From Fibrobacter succinogenes (GTDB taxonomy: Bacteria; Fibrobacterota; Fibrobacteria; Fibrobacterales; Fibrobacteraceae), in assembly GCA_902799745.1 (NCBI GenBank), contig CADCBQ010000015.1, positions 1-64,000 on the forward strand: a DNA stretch of 64,000 nucleotides. Reading direction: 5' to 3'. The notes beneath the pieces were generated by a model. It was not told where the DNA came from and made no database searches. It saw nothing but the letters and a program-made list of their open reading frames with translations. A program made the position numbers and the translations under genes. This document shows positions 16,374 to 25,156 of this stretch, in pieces. Within the stretch, counting starts at the first letter, position 1. Every line of letters starts with the position of its first letter.

Positions 16374-16523
16374 CTAAACCGGCAAATCAGGTCCGTCAAC
16401 CAGATTTTCGCCAATGGGCCCGTGGATTACCGGCGTCTTATCGCCATCGCTGCTCTGCAAAAGGGTAGAACGCTGTTCCAAACGGAACACCTTCATTTCG
16501 GGGGCATTATATTCTTTTTTCAT
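16374..16523 (-). CDS. 49-residue peptide, last gene of the CUB-like operon
   Basis: Starts MKKEYNAPEMKVFRLEQR, has LLQSSDGD in the middle and ends in a Gly/Pro/Asp-rich segment (GENLVDGPDLPV). It has no Cys and no signal peptide. GAGGG precedes the ATG, which lies 4 nt after the stop of the 45-residue peptide. It shares only the Y-x-x-PEM start pattern with the two CxxC peptides. The MKK-Y-x-x-P leader followed by a variable Gly-rich tail is compatible with a ribosomally made, modified peptide precursor, but no modifying enzyme is seen nearby. Confidence 0.65.
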   Translation of the reverse strand: MKKEYNAPEMKVFRLEQRSTLLQSSDGDKTPVIHGPIGENLVDGPDLPV

Positions 16524-16527
16524 CTGA

Positions 16528-16665
16528 TTAACCCTCATACTCTGACTCAACAACAGGATTTTCCTCCTGACCGCAATCACTGCATGCCTGCAGCACATTT
16601 GGTTCATAAGCCATATCTACAATATCCATTTCAGGTTTGAAATATAATTTCTTTTCTCGGTTCAT
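16528..16665 (-). CDS. 45-residue CxxC peptide, downstream of the long CUB-like gene
   Basis: Starts MNREKKLYFKPEMDIVDM, contains ACSDC near residues 27-31 and ends in EYEG. A strong GGGAGGAA site lies 7 nt before the ATG. The gene follows the 1405-residue protein gene by 17 nt. The junction sequence (ATGATG..G.AGGAATTTAAAATGAA) is nearly the same as at the other locus, showing that protein gene and peptide gene were duplicated together. It has no export signal. Function is unknown. Confidence 0.75.
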   Translation of the reverse strand: MNREKKLYFKPEMDIVDMAYEPNVLQACSDCGQEENPVVESEYEG

Positions 16666-16682
16666 TTTAAATTCCTCCCTCA

Positions 16683-19600
16683 TCATTTGGCAATCACCCT
16701 CTTGTTATAGAACGCACCCTTGGTGGAGGGCTTTTTATTGGTGCTACGGCCCTTGAGGTCGTACCAGCGGTCAATCTTGAATTCACCCGTCACAGTGTTC
16801 ATGCGACCAACAGCCATCGGTTTTTCTTCTTCGTCAATGAATTCAACATCAATTGATTCGGGCAGCTCCATAGAGCTTATGTAAGACGTTTCGCCCCATG
16901 CAAGCGGACGACTTAACCTTACACTAGAGTTAATCTTGCTCATGTAAGCGCGCATCGGAGTAGCATATGAACCTGCACCAATCTTGACATACTGACCAGC
17001 TGTGTAAGCGCCATCGGGATCATCTTCAGCAGCAAGGGCATATGCAAGTCCAAGTTCCGGATCGTCACTTTCCCATGTTTTGTATTCATAGGAACCCTCG
17101 AAAATCCACTTTCCAGTATTATCATTTTGCTTTGCAATTTCGCTTGTCTGCAAAGTAGCCTGACTATCCTCAAAACCAAACCAAAGTTCTTCGTCGTCAA
17201 CAATAACCGCATAAGGCGTATTAGCAGCCGGAAGTGCACTTGCTTTGTCCAATGTAATATTCCTGAATGTAGCCTTCCATTTGTATTCACCTTTTACCTG
17301 AGCAACTTCCTTAAGATAGTAGAACTTACCATTTGTCTCAGCACCTTCCGGCAAACTGAACGGCAACACAATCGTCGAAGGAACATTCGGAGTAAATTCA
17401 CGAATATAGGCAATGTAATCAACATCTATCGAATTTGGAATATTTACCTTTTCCTTTCCGCTGTAATCGCCATAAACAGCTGCAATTTTCGAGTTATCCT
17501 CTCCTTCATATACACTCACAGCAGCAAAAGAAGCTGATGATTTTACTACCATCACTGATAATTCAGGGCCATACGCTTTTCCATCATCATTCGACTTAAA
17601 GCGAAGTGTCATACTTCGTCCTGAGCTCATTGTCCAAGCACTCTGATTAAACGATGCTTTTGCAATCACAGCAGCACTCGTATTGATTCCATCATAAACA
17701 ATCAAAGAATCACCCGTATCAGCAACATAAGTACCTCCACCCACCATTAAGCCATATCCTTCGGGAGCTGTCAATGTGAGAGAGCCATCGCTATTATTGC
17801 TATAATCTCCATAATAGCCTCCATCATCATAAACAATAAATGCGTCAATACCTTCCGGAATATTCATAGTAACTGAGCCCGACTTCGGGATTTTGATTCC
17901 CGTTTCCCATTCACTAACAAGCCTTACGCGCATAAAGCTCGGACCATCTCCGCTTGCAACATGGACAAGAGTCATTTTTTTGGTCATTGTTTCGCCAGAC
18001 ATCAACTGGGCATTTGAACCAACAGGGTTTACAAATTCTCCTTGATAGGCGTTGAATCCCATGCCAAAATCACTTTCATTCACATACCCTTCTAGCTGGA
18101 ATAAATATCCTTCGGGAGCTGTCAAAATAAGAGGTTGAGAAGCCCTATTGTAACCGATGTCTTCTCCTTCTATTTCAAAAGATTGCACCCCATTCGGGAC
18201 CGTAACCCTAAGCGGCTCGTATATGGGCATTGTGATACTAAGGCCAGCGTCGGCAGATAATTCGTTAACAAAGGTCGCTCTGGTAATTGCATCTTCAGGA
18301 GGCATTGCAAATATGGCCTCATTGCTAGAATACCATGTTCCACCTGTCACTGCTACGGGATTCCAGCTATCTTTTCCCCGAACCTCAATTTTATTAAGGA
18401 AATAGTTTTCTGCTGGCGTTGCCGTTACAGTCACAGGCGTATTGAATTTTGCGGAGGCCTTGTTAACTTCTACACTACCGTTTTCGATTTCTTCAAATAT
18501 AGACACCGTGTATTCATGGTTTGGATCAACAACAGAAACCCTTAAAGACAAACCTGTTCCAAAGCCACGATCTTCGCCAAGCTCCATATAGTGAAGCAGC
18601 ATGTTTTGACCAGAACTATTCTTGCTTACGCTGGCACTTGCCGCCACTTTCAACAATTCCGTAGCACTGATATCTGCACCATCATAAACGTACAGGGAAT
18701 CTAAACCCGTTCGCGGAGCTACTTCTCCCTGAATCTGCAATATCTTTCCTTCAGGAGCTGTCAAGAGAATGGAACTTTCAATTGCATCTTCCGAATACCC
18801 CACATTAAGTTCAAAAGACTTTATCTCATCTGGAATAGAAATGCTTTCCGTACCTGATTTTTTGACAACAACATCAGCATACTGAATGTAATCAAACGAT
18901 GGAGTAATCGTAACTTCAGTCTGTGGCATCGTAAAGGATATTGTGTTATTAGTATACCATCCACCGGTGTAATCAACATTACCCTCATACGAATCTGTGG
19001 AATACTCATCTTGAATTTTAACATTATTGAAGAAATAGCCGCTATTGGGACTTGCAGTCAAAGTCACCACTGTCCCCGGCGTTGCTTCCGTAGGCAGATT
19101 TATAAAACTTCCGTTATCTACAGATACAATATTAATCGCATGGGGAGCATTCGGATCAACAACAGTAACGGTTAAGTCGAGACCTTGGCAAGAACCATAA
19201 GTAGCATAGAAATAAACAAATATATTGCTACCCGCACTTAACTTTGTTGGTATATCGGTATTAATAGAATACCTATCGAGTAATTCGGAGGCATTGTCAT
19301 CGACGCCATCATAAACAGTCAAATGCCCCGTATTATAACCCGACCTTAATTCTACTGAACCTCCTAAACGGAGTTTCTTCCCCTTTGGAGCAGACAACGC
19401 TAAATAACCTTTGCTATTGGAACTAAAATTACCATCCTTTCCGCCATCATCATATATGTGGATTTTTTCTATTCCTTCAGGTATTGCAAACGAGAAAGTT
19501 CCATTTTTCAGCATATTGATGCTTGGACCATCTTCAACACGGACAAATACCGGCTTAACCTTGACAGCCGAACCAGGCATTTTGAACAACATTTCGCCAG

Positions 19601-20900
19601 ACTCATACCAAGTAGCATTGCTCACATCTACTTTCAATCCTTCCGCATCAAAGGCTTCAACATAGTCAAGCATATAACCCTCGTTCGGCGTTGCAGTCAA
19701 CGTAACAGAAGTATTAGCAGTAGCAGAACTGACTGACGGAGTAACCGTTCCTCCCGCATTATTAGTAACTGTTACATTATTATATACACTTGGATCAAGA
19801 ACAGTCACGCGGAATGCATCGCGGGAACGATATTTTCCATCACCCTTGTAATGAAGAGCCATGACATGTTGCGTGCTAATCGGTCTTCCAATTTCACGAG
19901 CCAAGCTCTTTTTCAATAACGTCGCATTTTCATCAGTTCCATCGTACACATAAAGAGAGTCGTCTCCACTGTTTGTCATATCTTCGCTCATTATCTGAAG
20001 GATTTTTCCTTCAGGGGCTGTCAACACAATGGTATTGTTCTCTGTTCCATAATAATCCGGTCGAATAAGAAATGTACTTACACTATTAGGAATTATTACC
20101 GGAAGTTCCCCGGTGGAGGGCATTTGCAAATCAAGATATTTATCAATACTATAAAAAGTAGAACGCACTATAGCATCTGTCCTCGGCATAGTGAACGACG
20201 CCACGCCGCCCGAATACCATTTTCCACCACTAAACCCATTCACTGGATTTCCGTAATCATCATAGGAAAGACTATTGTTGTATTCATCTGTAACATTAAT
20301 TTTGTCCAGATAATAGCCCTCCTCAGGAGTTATCGTTAAGGAAATCGTCGTTCCAGCATCAGCCTCTTCCGGAGAAGCGAAAATGCTCCCGTGTTCAGTA
20401 TCATTGATGACAACCATATGCGGGCCCGCAGGATTAACAACCGTCACTTCCAAATACAAGCCATCCGTAACAACTGAACTCGTAGAAAATTCAAGGAGCA
20501 GATTACGCCCAGAACTTAACGTTCTTCCGACATCTTTAAAGCCGGTTTTGGAAAAAAGATAGTTAGACTCATCAGAACCATCATAAACATACAAGTAACT
20601 ATTGACAGCCCCCGTACTTCCCGTTAAACGGAGCAAGCGTCCCTCTGGTGCAGTCAAAACTAAAAAGCCGTCACTATTTGGAGTGTATCCACCTTCAGCC
20701 CCACCATCATCATAGACTTTGAAAGACGTCACATTATCGGGGATTACCAATTCATCCGTTCCCGTAGCCGGCATATTAATGTAGAAGCCGCCGTTGCCGT
20801 CGGATTCCAGCGTTCGTTGTGCAGCCCATGCGGTTGATGTTGCCGCCATGCTCAATGCGAACACGGCGAAGATGCTCAAAAAATTGCTTTTGAGTTTCAT
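16683..20900 (-). CDS. Large secreted protein of alternating CUB-like and InlB-B-like modules
   Basis: 1405 residues, signal peptide 1-27. Six CUB-like modules of about 115 residues can be followed by their VYDDGG / LTAPEG / LYVYDG signatures (roughly 40-155, 256-375, 456-585, 680-795, 885-1000, 1005-1120). Four shorter InlB-B-like modules lie between the first five (signatures TLTASPNSGYFF, WY-SGG, F-MP, about 85-100 residues each). The last 280 residues match the 463-residue neighbour and end in a WYDLKGRSTN...TKGAFYNK-type tail. The layout suggests a filamentous adhesin or stalk exposed on the cell surface; ligand binding is unproven. AT-rich codon use sets it apart from core genes. Confidence 0.75.
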   Translation of the reverse strand: MKLKSNFLSIFAVFALSMAATSTAWAAQRTLESDGNGGFYINMPATGTDELVIPDNVTSFKVYDDGGAEGGYTPNSDGFLVLTAPEGRLLRLTGSTGAVNSYLYVYDGSDESNYLFSKTGFKDVGRTLSSGRNLLLEFSTSSVVTDGLYLEVTVVNPAGPHMVVINDTEHGSIFASPEEADAGTTISLTITPEEGYYLDKINVTDEYNNSLSYDDYGNPVNGFSGGKWYSGGVASFTMPRTDAIVRSTFYSIDKYLDLQMPSTGELPVIIPNSVSTFLIRPDYYGTENNTIVLTAPEGKILQIMSEDMTNSGDDSLYVYDGTDENATLLKKSLAREIGRPISTQHVMALHYKGDGKYRSRDAFRVTVLDPSVYNNVTVTNNAGGTVTPSVSSATANTSVTLTATPNEGYMLDYVEAFDAEGLKVDVSNATWYESGEMLFKMPGSAVKVKPVFVRVEDGPSINMLKNGTFSFAIPEGIEKIHIYDDGGKDGNFSSNSKGYLALSAPKGKKLRLGGSVELRSGYNTGHLTVYDGVDDNASELLDRYSINTDIPTKLSAGSNIFVYFYATYGSCQGLDLTVTVVDPNAPHAINIVSVDNGSFINLPTEATPGTVVTLTASPNSGYFFNNVKIQDEYSTDSYEGNVDYTGGWYTNNTISFTMPQTEVTITPSFDYIQYADVVVKKSGTESISIPDEIKSFELNVGYSEDAIESSILLTAPEGKILQIQGEVAPRTGLDSLYVYDGADISATELLKVAASASVSKNSSGQNMLLHYMELGEDRGFGTGLSLRVSVVDPNHEYTVSIFEEIENGSVEVNKASAKFNTPVTVTATPAENYFLNKIEVRGKDSWNPVAVTGGTWYSSNEAIFAMPPEDAITRATFVNELSADAGLSITMPIYEPLRVTVPNGVQSFEIEGEDIGYNRASQPLILTAPEGYLFQLEGYVNESDFGMGFNAYQGEFVNPVGSNAQLMSGETMTKKMTLVHVASGDGPSFMRVRLVSEWETGIKIPKSGSVTMNIPEGIDAFIVYDDGGYYGDYSNNSDGSLTLTAPEGYGLMVGGGTYVADTGDSLIVYDGINTSAAVIAKASFNQSAWTMSSGRSMTLRFKSNDDGKAYGPELSVMVVKSSASFAAVSVYEGEDNSKIAAVYGDYSGKEKVNIPNSIDVDYIAYIREFTPNVPSTIVLPFSLPEGAETNGKFYYLKEVAQVKGEYKWKATFRNITLDKASALPAANTPYAVIVDDEELWFGFEDSQATLQTSEIAKQNDNTGKWIFEGSYEYKTWESDDPELGLAYALAAEDDPDGAYTAGQYVKIGAGSYATPMRAYMSKINSSVRLSRPLAWGETSYISSMELPESIDVEFIDEEEKPMAVGRMNTVTGEFKIDRWYDLKGRSTNKKPSTKGAFYNKRVIAK

Positions 20901-20958
20901 ATCCCATTCCCTTCTATTTGATAGGTGTACGATAATAGCTTACCGCATACATACGATA

Positions 20959-20987
20959 AACTTATATAGAATAGCTTAGTTTGTCAA
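20959..20987 (-). promoter_or_regulatory. Promoter of the long CUB-like operon
   Basis: TTGACA (20982-20987), 17 nt, TAAGTT (20959-20964), extended to TAAGTTTA. This is the same arrangement as at the short paralogue. Confidence 0.65.
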
Positions 20988-21019
20988 CAAGGCCAGCCGC
21001 ACAAGGCGCCATAAAGCAA

Positions 21020-21049
21020 GAAGGCCGCACCCCCAAAGGTGCGGTCTTC
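21020..21049. terminator. Bidirectional terminator after the 1280-residue fibro-slime gene
   Basis: A 12-bp stem (GAAGGCCGCACC / GGTGCGGTCTTC, one G-U pair) with a 6-nt loop, T-rich on both sides. Confidence 0.8.
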
Positions 21050-21084
21050 TTTTTGCCGAGAGAGACTCTTCGTTCTATATGGAC

Positions 21085-24000
21085 CTAGAGGCCCAAGTCA
21101 AGCGCGTTGGCCTTGCCGCGGCGTACGCCCCACAAGAAGTCCTGAGTGCGGTTCACCATGGTCTTGCTGCCGACCTTGATGCGGTATTCAAGTCTTGCGA
21201 TGTACACGCCGGTCGAGACCAGGCGACCGTTATTGGCGCGCATGTTCCAGGCGAGGAACAGCTTGCCGTTGTTTTCGAGGCAGGTGCCCTGGCCATGTTC
21301 CTTGAACACGTCGTCGTTACAGGTGATCACGTTCGAGTAGCTGTTCACGAATTCACCGAGGCTAGAGTAGTAGGTAGCCTTGTAGTAAAGTTCCGTGCTC
21401 TGGGCAACCGCCTCGACAATCTGCTTGATATCGGACTCGGTGCCGCGTACAAACATGTTGATGTTCTGGGAGTTGAGCACGCCGTTCTTGTAGGCATCCA
21501 CAATCATCGGATCCAAGTCGAATCTCTTCTTGGCTTCGTTGATGCTCATGGAACCGCCATCGACTGCGGCAATAATCTGTTCGAGCGTGAACGACAAGCC
21601 CGTTTCGGGGTCTTCGACCTTATTGTTGTTGTGGCTTGTCATGTACTGGTTCACAGCCTTCGAAATATCCGTAATCTCGTTTTCAACAAGTTCGGCCATG
21701 TTCAGGTCACCCAAGAAATGTCCCTGCGTACCATAAGCTGCAGCGGCCTGTTCCGCCGTAAGGATCGAGGGATCCTGAACGACCTTCGGCACGGTGGCTT
21801 CTTCGCTACGAATGATTTCCCTTGCGTTCTGGTATGCCGGAGATTCCGGGTTGAGCGTCACCACGCCCGGGCTCGTGATAGTCACCTTCTGTTCGCCGGT
21901 AATGCGTACCCACGGGTTGAGCACATGCGGGGGCACATCGACCAAGTCGTATGCAACTATAACGCTAGGCGCCACCGCGAAGCGCACGGAGTCACCCACG
22001 GCCGGGATAACGTCGGTGTCGGCACCCTTCGGGAAGATCAACTTCCAGCGGTTCGGAGCTTCGGCAGAAACATCGCTTGCGACCTTGACTTCGGTACTCA
22101 TGACACCATTCTTCCAGACATGGAAACTGAACAGGTCAGAGATCTTGTCGAGATCCTGGATGCCTTCGCTGAAGGTGATCACGAGCTGCGTGTTACCATC
22201 GCTCATGTAAGAAACTTCGGCAGATGTAACGACCGGGCCAATCTGGTCCTGGAGCGTTCCGTTCACCGGGAAGTAAGACTTGTGGCCGTTGTCGGAGTAC
22301 GTGTACCAGACATAAATCTGTCCGGAATACGGCTTGTCGATACCACCGGTAATGATCGAGCTGCTAAAGCCGTTGCCGTTAGCCACGATGGTGGCTTCGG
22401 TGCTACCTTCACGGTAGTTAGCCTTGTAAGTAGAGCTGAATGTCGTGTCGCCCGGATCGGGGTTGAAATGGAACCTGGCCGAATCCAGGGAGTTCTTGCC
22501 ACCGAGCTTTCCGTCGAACTGGATCCAGATACTGTCGCCACGGCCGTCACCGTCGCGGTCGTAAATATAGGCCAACTGGATTTGCGGCACAGGCGGCAGA
22601 GCAAAGTCGATTCCGGTCCAGATCGCGGTATTCGAAGAAGCCGACTTGACATAGAGAATGCCACCCCAGACTTCACCCACGGCCTTCAAGTAGAACGAAG
22701 CCTTGCCATCGACAAGATGGATTTCGGTAATCGGGTTGCCAACGGCATCGCAAGGAATCAACGCCTCGTCGTTTGTCGAGGGGTAAACGATATCGTTCGG
22801 GAGGATCGAGGGATCGGTATACTGCACATACACCTGGTAAGACTGGCCGACCCACATGGTGTCCTTGGAACCGTTCAGCTGATAAACATCGCTCCTGACC
22901 GTTTCGCCGAGAGCATTGCCGGCAGCATCGGTATAGATAAGCTTCGGCACGGGGAAGTTGCCCACCCTAAAGCCGACGTTCTTGGACTGGGAATTGTCGG
23001 ACCTGAGCGTGATGCGAATGTAGTAGCTACCCGGAGCAAGGCCGCGGCTGTCCTTGATAGCGACAGAGTCGATCTTGAGTTCGTCGAAATCCTTGTTGAT
23101 GGTAATGCCGCCGAACCAGGTGCCAGCAGAATCGAGTTCGATACCGTCGGCAGGCAGGTTTCCGCCATAGAGCGTAAAGATAGAGGGACCACGTTCCAGA
23201 GAAAGTTCCTTTTCGCCGCTCGAGAAGTCGCAAGAGAGCTTGTTCTTGCGGACCTTCTGCCAGATTTCCCTATCGATTACGTTCGGGTCGCCGTTGTTCG
23301 GGTTCTTGAGCAAAATGCTGGCCTCGGTCTTCAGGTCAATCGAGGTATGCATACGGAAATTCGAAGAACTGGTATGGCGTTCGGCGTAGAAAATGTGGAA
23401 GTTGTAGACTTCGCCCGGCACAAGCTTGTCGGCAGGGTTGTTCTGGCCAATTGTATCCAGGTCTACCGAGCCGGCAACCTGTCTATGCTGACCACCAATG
23501 TCCACCACCAGTTTATTGTTGATGAACACCCATACGTCATCGTCGCCATAGAAGTCGAAGTATTGACCCGGCACGTATTCGAAGGTGGCCTGGATCTTCA
23601 TGGTAAAGCCGAAGTTATGGTTGCTGTTGTCCTTACCGCCACGCTGCTGATCGTAGTAGGGGTTGGGAACAGTTCCTGCTTCGTCAAGGTATTTGAAATC
23701 GTCCAGAAGGAACATACCGCCCTTGTTGGCTTCGTTACCCTTGGAAATAGCGTCGTTGGAGACTTCGGCCAGCCAGAATCCATCATCGTCCATGGAAATG
23801 TAAAGGTCGCGGCAAGTCATGTTGGTCAACTTATTGCCCTGAGCATCCACACCCAGAGATTCCGGAAGGAACCAGTAATCCAAATGGTCGGTAATCTTGC
23901 AGTTTTCCGGGAAAGTCGCAGAGCGTACAGGCACCCCGTTAGGGCCGAGGTTCACGTCCACCATGCCGTCCATGGATCCCTTGGCATTGTTGCTGCCGCC

Positions 24001-24927
24001 ACATCCGCCAGAGCCGAAGTCTGCGCTCACGCCGTATTCGGGGTTACCGTTACCGTTAATGCCATCGCCCTTATTGCCATGCAGCCAGTCGAACATCATG
24101 ACCGGGAGCTTTTTCAGGGGGCAGTCGCCCAGCACGCCTGCAGGGTGCGAACTGTAGACGTTCGGGGCGCCTTCCTGGTTACCCTTGACCCAAATGGTGT
24201 CGGAGAGGGCGGCCACAGAATCGAGGTTGATTTGGGCAAGAATGGGGTCAGCCGTGGTAAGACCTGCGGAACCTACATAGCTGCCGCCAATAGTCTGCTT
24301 GAAGTAGACATTGAGGTTTTCACCAGAAGATTTGGAATTTGCGATAAACCAGCCGCAATATTTATCCATTGCGGACATCGTGGAGACGGAATCGCCGTCC
24401 ACATACAAAATGGCGTTGGTGTTTGTCCAAGGAGTAAAGAAGGCGATGTATTTTTTGCCATTGGCACCGGGGGTGTCCCTGCCAGGATTATCGCCGGGAC
24501 CACCGGGATTGTCCCTACCGGGGTTGTCCCGACCCGGATTTTCACCAGGTTCCTGACCAGGACCTCCAGGATTTTCACCAGGAGCCGGTGCTGCAGCAAA
24601 AGACCAAGTTCCATTTCTATTCACGGTAATGGTTGCAGAGTCAGATTCTGCATAAAGTTCAGCACCCGAAATTGTGGCAACCAGGTTTTTGTTGCTACAA
24701 GGACTACTCTTATAAATGGAAAATTCTTCCTGAGTAATATCATCTGTGGTAAACGGCAAGCCATTCCTGATATTTGTACACTGTTGGCGCCCCCATTGAT
24801 CTTCTACAATGATATAAGCAGACCCATTACCATCATAGGTCGCCTTCAAATAGTAACTCGCCGCGAAAGCCGCGGGTACAAGTAAAGCGAGCAAACTGGT
24901 TGCTCTCTTAAATAATTCGCACCTCAT
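21085..24927 (-). CDS. Fibro-slime domain protein (1)
   Basis: 1280 residues. The ATG at 24927 is chosen because TAGGAG sits 6 nt before it; the ATG at 24933 is too close. A signal peptide (about 1-22) is followed by a Gly/Pro/Asn linker of GENPG and GRDNPG repeats (about 113-150) and a conserved LPVMMFDWLHG segment near 275. The fibro-slime (PA14-like) domain is about 445-540, with FEYVPGQYFDFYGDDDVWVF and KLVVDIGGQH. Several beta-rich repeats follow. The C-terminus (GRLVSTGVYIARLEYRIK ... FLWGVRR) is shared with the next gene. Fibro-slime proteins have been reported among Fibrobacter outer-membrane and cellulose-binding proteins, so adhesion is the likely role. It is a tandem paralogue of the gene upstream. 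Confidence 0.85.
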   Translation of the reverse strand: MRCELFKRATSLLALLVPAAFAASYYLKATYDGNGSAYIIVEDQWGRQQCTNIRNGLPFTTDDITQEEFSIYKSSPCSNKNLVATISGAELYAESDSATITVNRNGTWSFAAAPAPGENPGGPGQEPGENPGRDNPGRDNPGGPGDNPGRDTPGANGKKYIAFFTPWTNTNAILYVDGDSVSTMSAMDKYCGWFIANSKSSGENLNVYFKQTIGGSYVGSAGLTTADPILAQINLDSVAALSDTIWVKGNQEGAPNVYSSHPAGVLGDCPLKKLPVMMFDWLHGNKGDGINGNGNPEYGVSADFGSGGCGGSNNAKGSMDGMVDVNLGPNGVPVRSATFPENCKITDHLDYWFLPESLGVDAQGNKLTNMTCRDLYISMDDDGFWLAEVSNDAISKGNEANKGGMFLLDDFKYLDEAGTVPNPYYDQQRGGKDNSNHNFGFTMKIQATFEYVPGQYFDFYGDDDVWVFINNKLVVDIGGQHRQVAGSVDLDTIGQNNPADKLVPGEVYNFHIFYAERHTSSSNFRMHTSIDLKTEASILLKNPNNGDPNVIDREIWQKVRKNKLSCDFSSGEKELSLERGPSIFTLYGGNLPADGIELDSAGTWFGGITINKDFDELKIDSVAIKDSRGLAPGSYYIRITLRSDNSQSKNVGFRVGNFPVPKLIYTDAAGNALGETVRSDVYQLNGSKDTMWVGQSYQVYVQYTDPSILPNDIVYPSTNDEALIPCDAVGNPITEIHLVDGKASFYLKAVGEVWGGILYVKSASSNTAIWTGIDFALPPVPQIQLAYIYDRDGDGRGDSIWIQFDGKLGGKNSLDSARFHFNPDPGDTTFSSTYKANYREGSTEATIVANGNGFSSSIITGGIDKPYSGQIYVWYTYSDNGHKSYFPVNGTLQDQIGPVVTSAEVSYMSDGNTQLVITFSEGIQDLDKISDLFSFHVWKNGVMSTEVKVASDVSAEAPNRWKLIFPKGADTDVIPAVGDSVRFAVAPSVIVAYDLVDVPPHVLNPWVRITGEQKVTITSPGVVTLNPESPAYQNAREIIRSEEATVPKVVQDPSILTAEQAAAAYGTQGHFLGDLNMAELVENEITDISKAVNQYMTSHNNNKVEDPETGLSFTLEQIIAAVDGGSMSINEAKKRFDLDPMIVDAYKNGVLNSQNINMFVRGTESDIKQIVEAVAQSTELYYKATYYSSLGEFVNSYSNVITCNDDVFKEHGQGTCLENNGKLFLAWNMRANNGRLVSTGVYIARLEYRIKVGSKTMVNRTQDFLWGVRRGKANALDLGL

Positions 24928-25113
24928 CCACATCTCCTAGGGGCCAAAAAGCCCATATATACTTATCAATGTTTCATAGTAGAAATAAATTTTTTTTGCA
25001 CAAAAATCAACTAGGCCCAACTCGAAAACAGTTAATTCTGCTTAACAATCGTGTAAATCGCGTTTTTTGGGGGTAAAATTCCCGAAAAAAGGTCGTTTTT
25101 CTGAGAACAAAAA

Positions 25114-25133
25114 GGCGCCCCCGAAAGGGCGCC
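25114..25133 (-). terminator. Terminator after the 1295-residue fibro-slime gene
   Basis: A 7-bp GC stem GGCGCCC / GGGCGCC followed on the minus strand by TTTTTG. Confidence 0.85.
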
Positions 25134-25156
25134 GTGTAAAAATTTGTGATTTCGGC

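Noticed and set aside
24470-24590. CRISPR-like or tandem DNA repeat in the GENPG region
   Set aside because: The repetition is coding for a Gly/Pro/Asn linker, units are short and irregular, and there are no spacers.
21079-24885. 1268-residue plus-strand frame opposite the first fibro-slime gene
   Set aside because: It mirrors the codon bias of the real gene, has no signal peptide, domain or ribosome-binding site, and the minus-strand protein has a clear fibro-slime domain.
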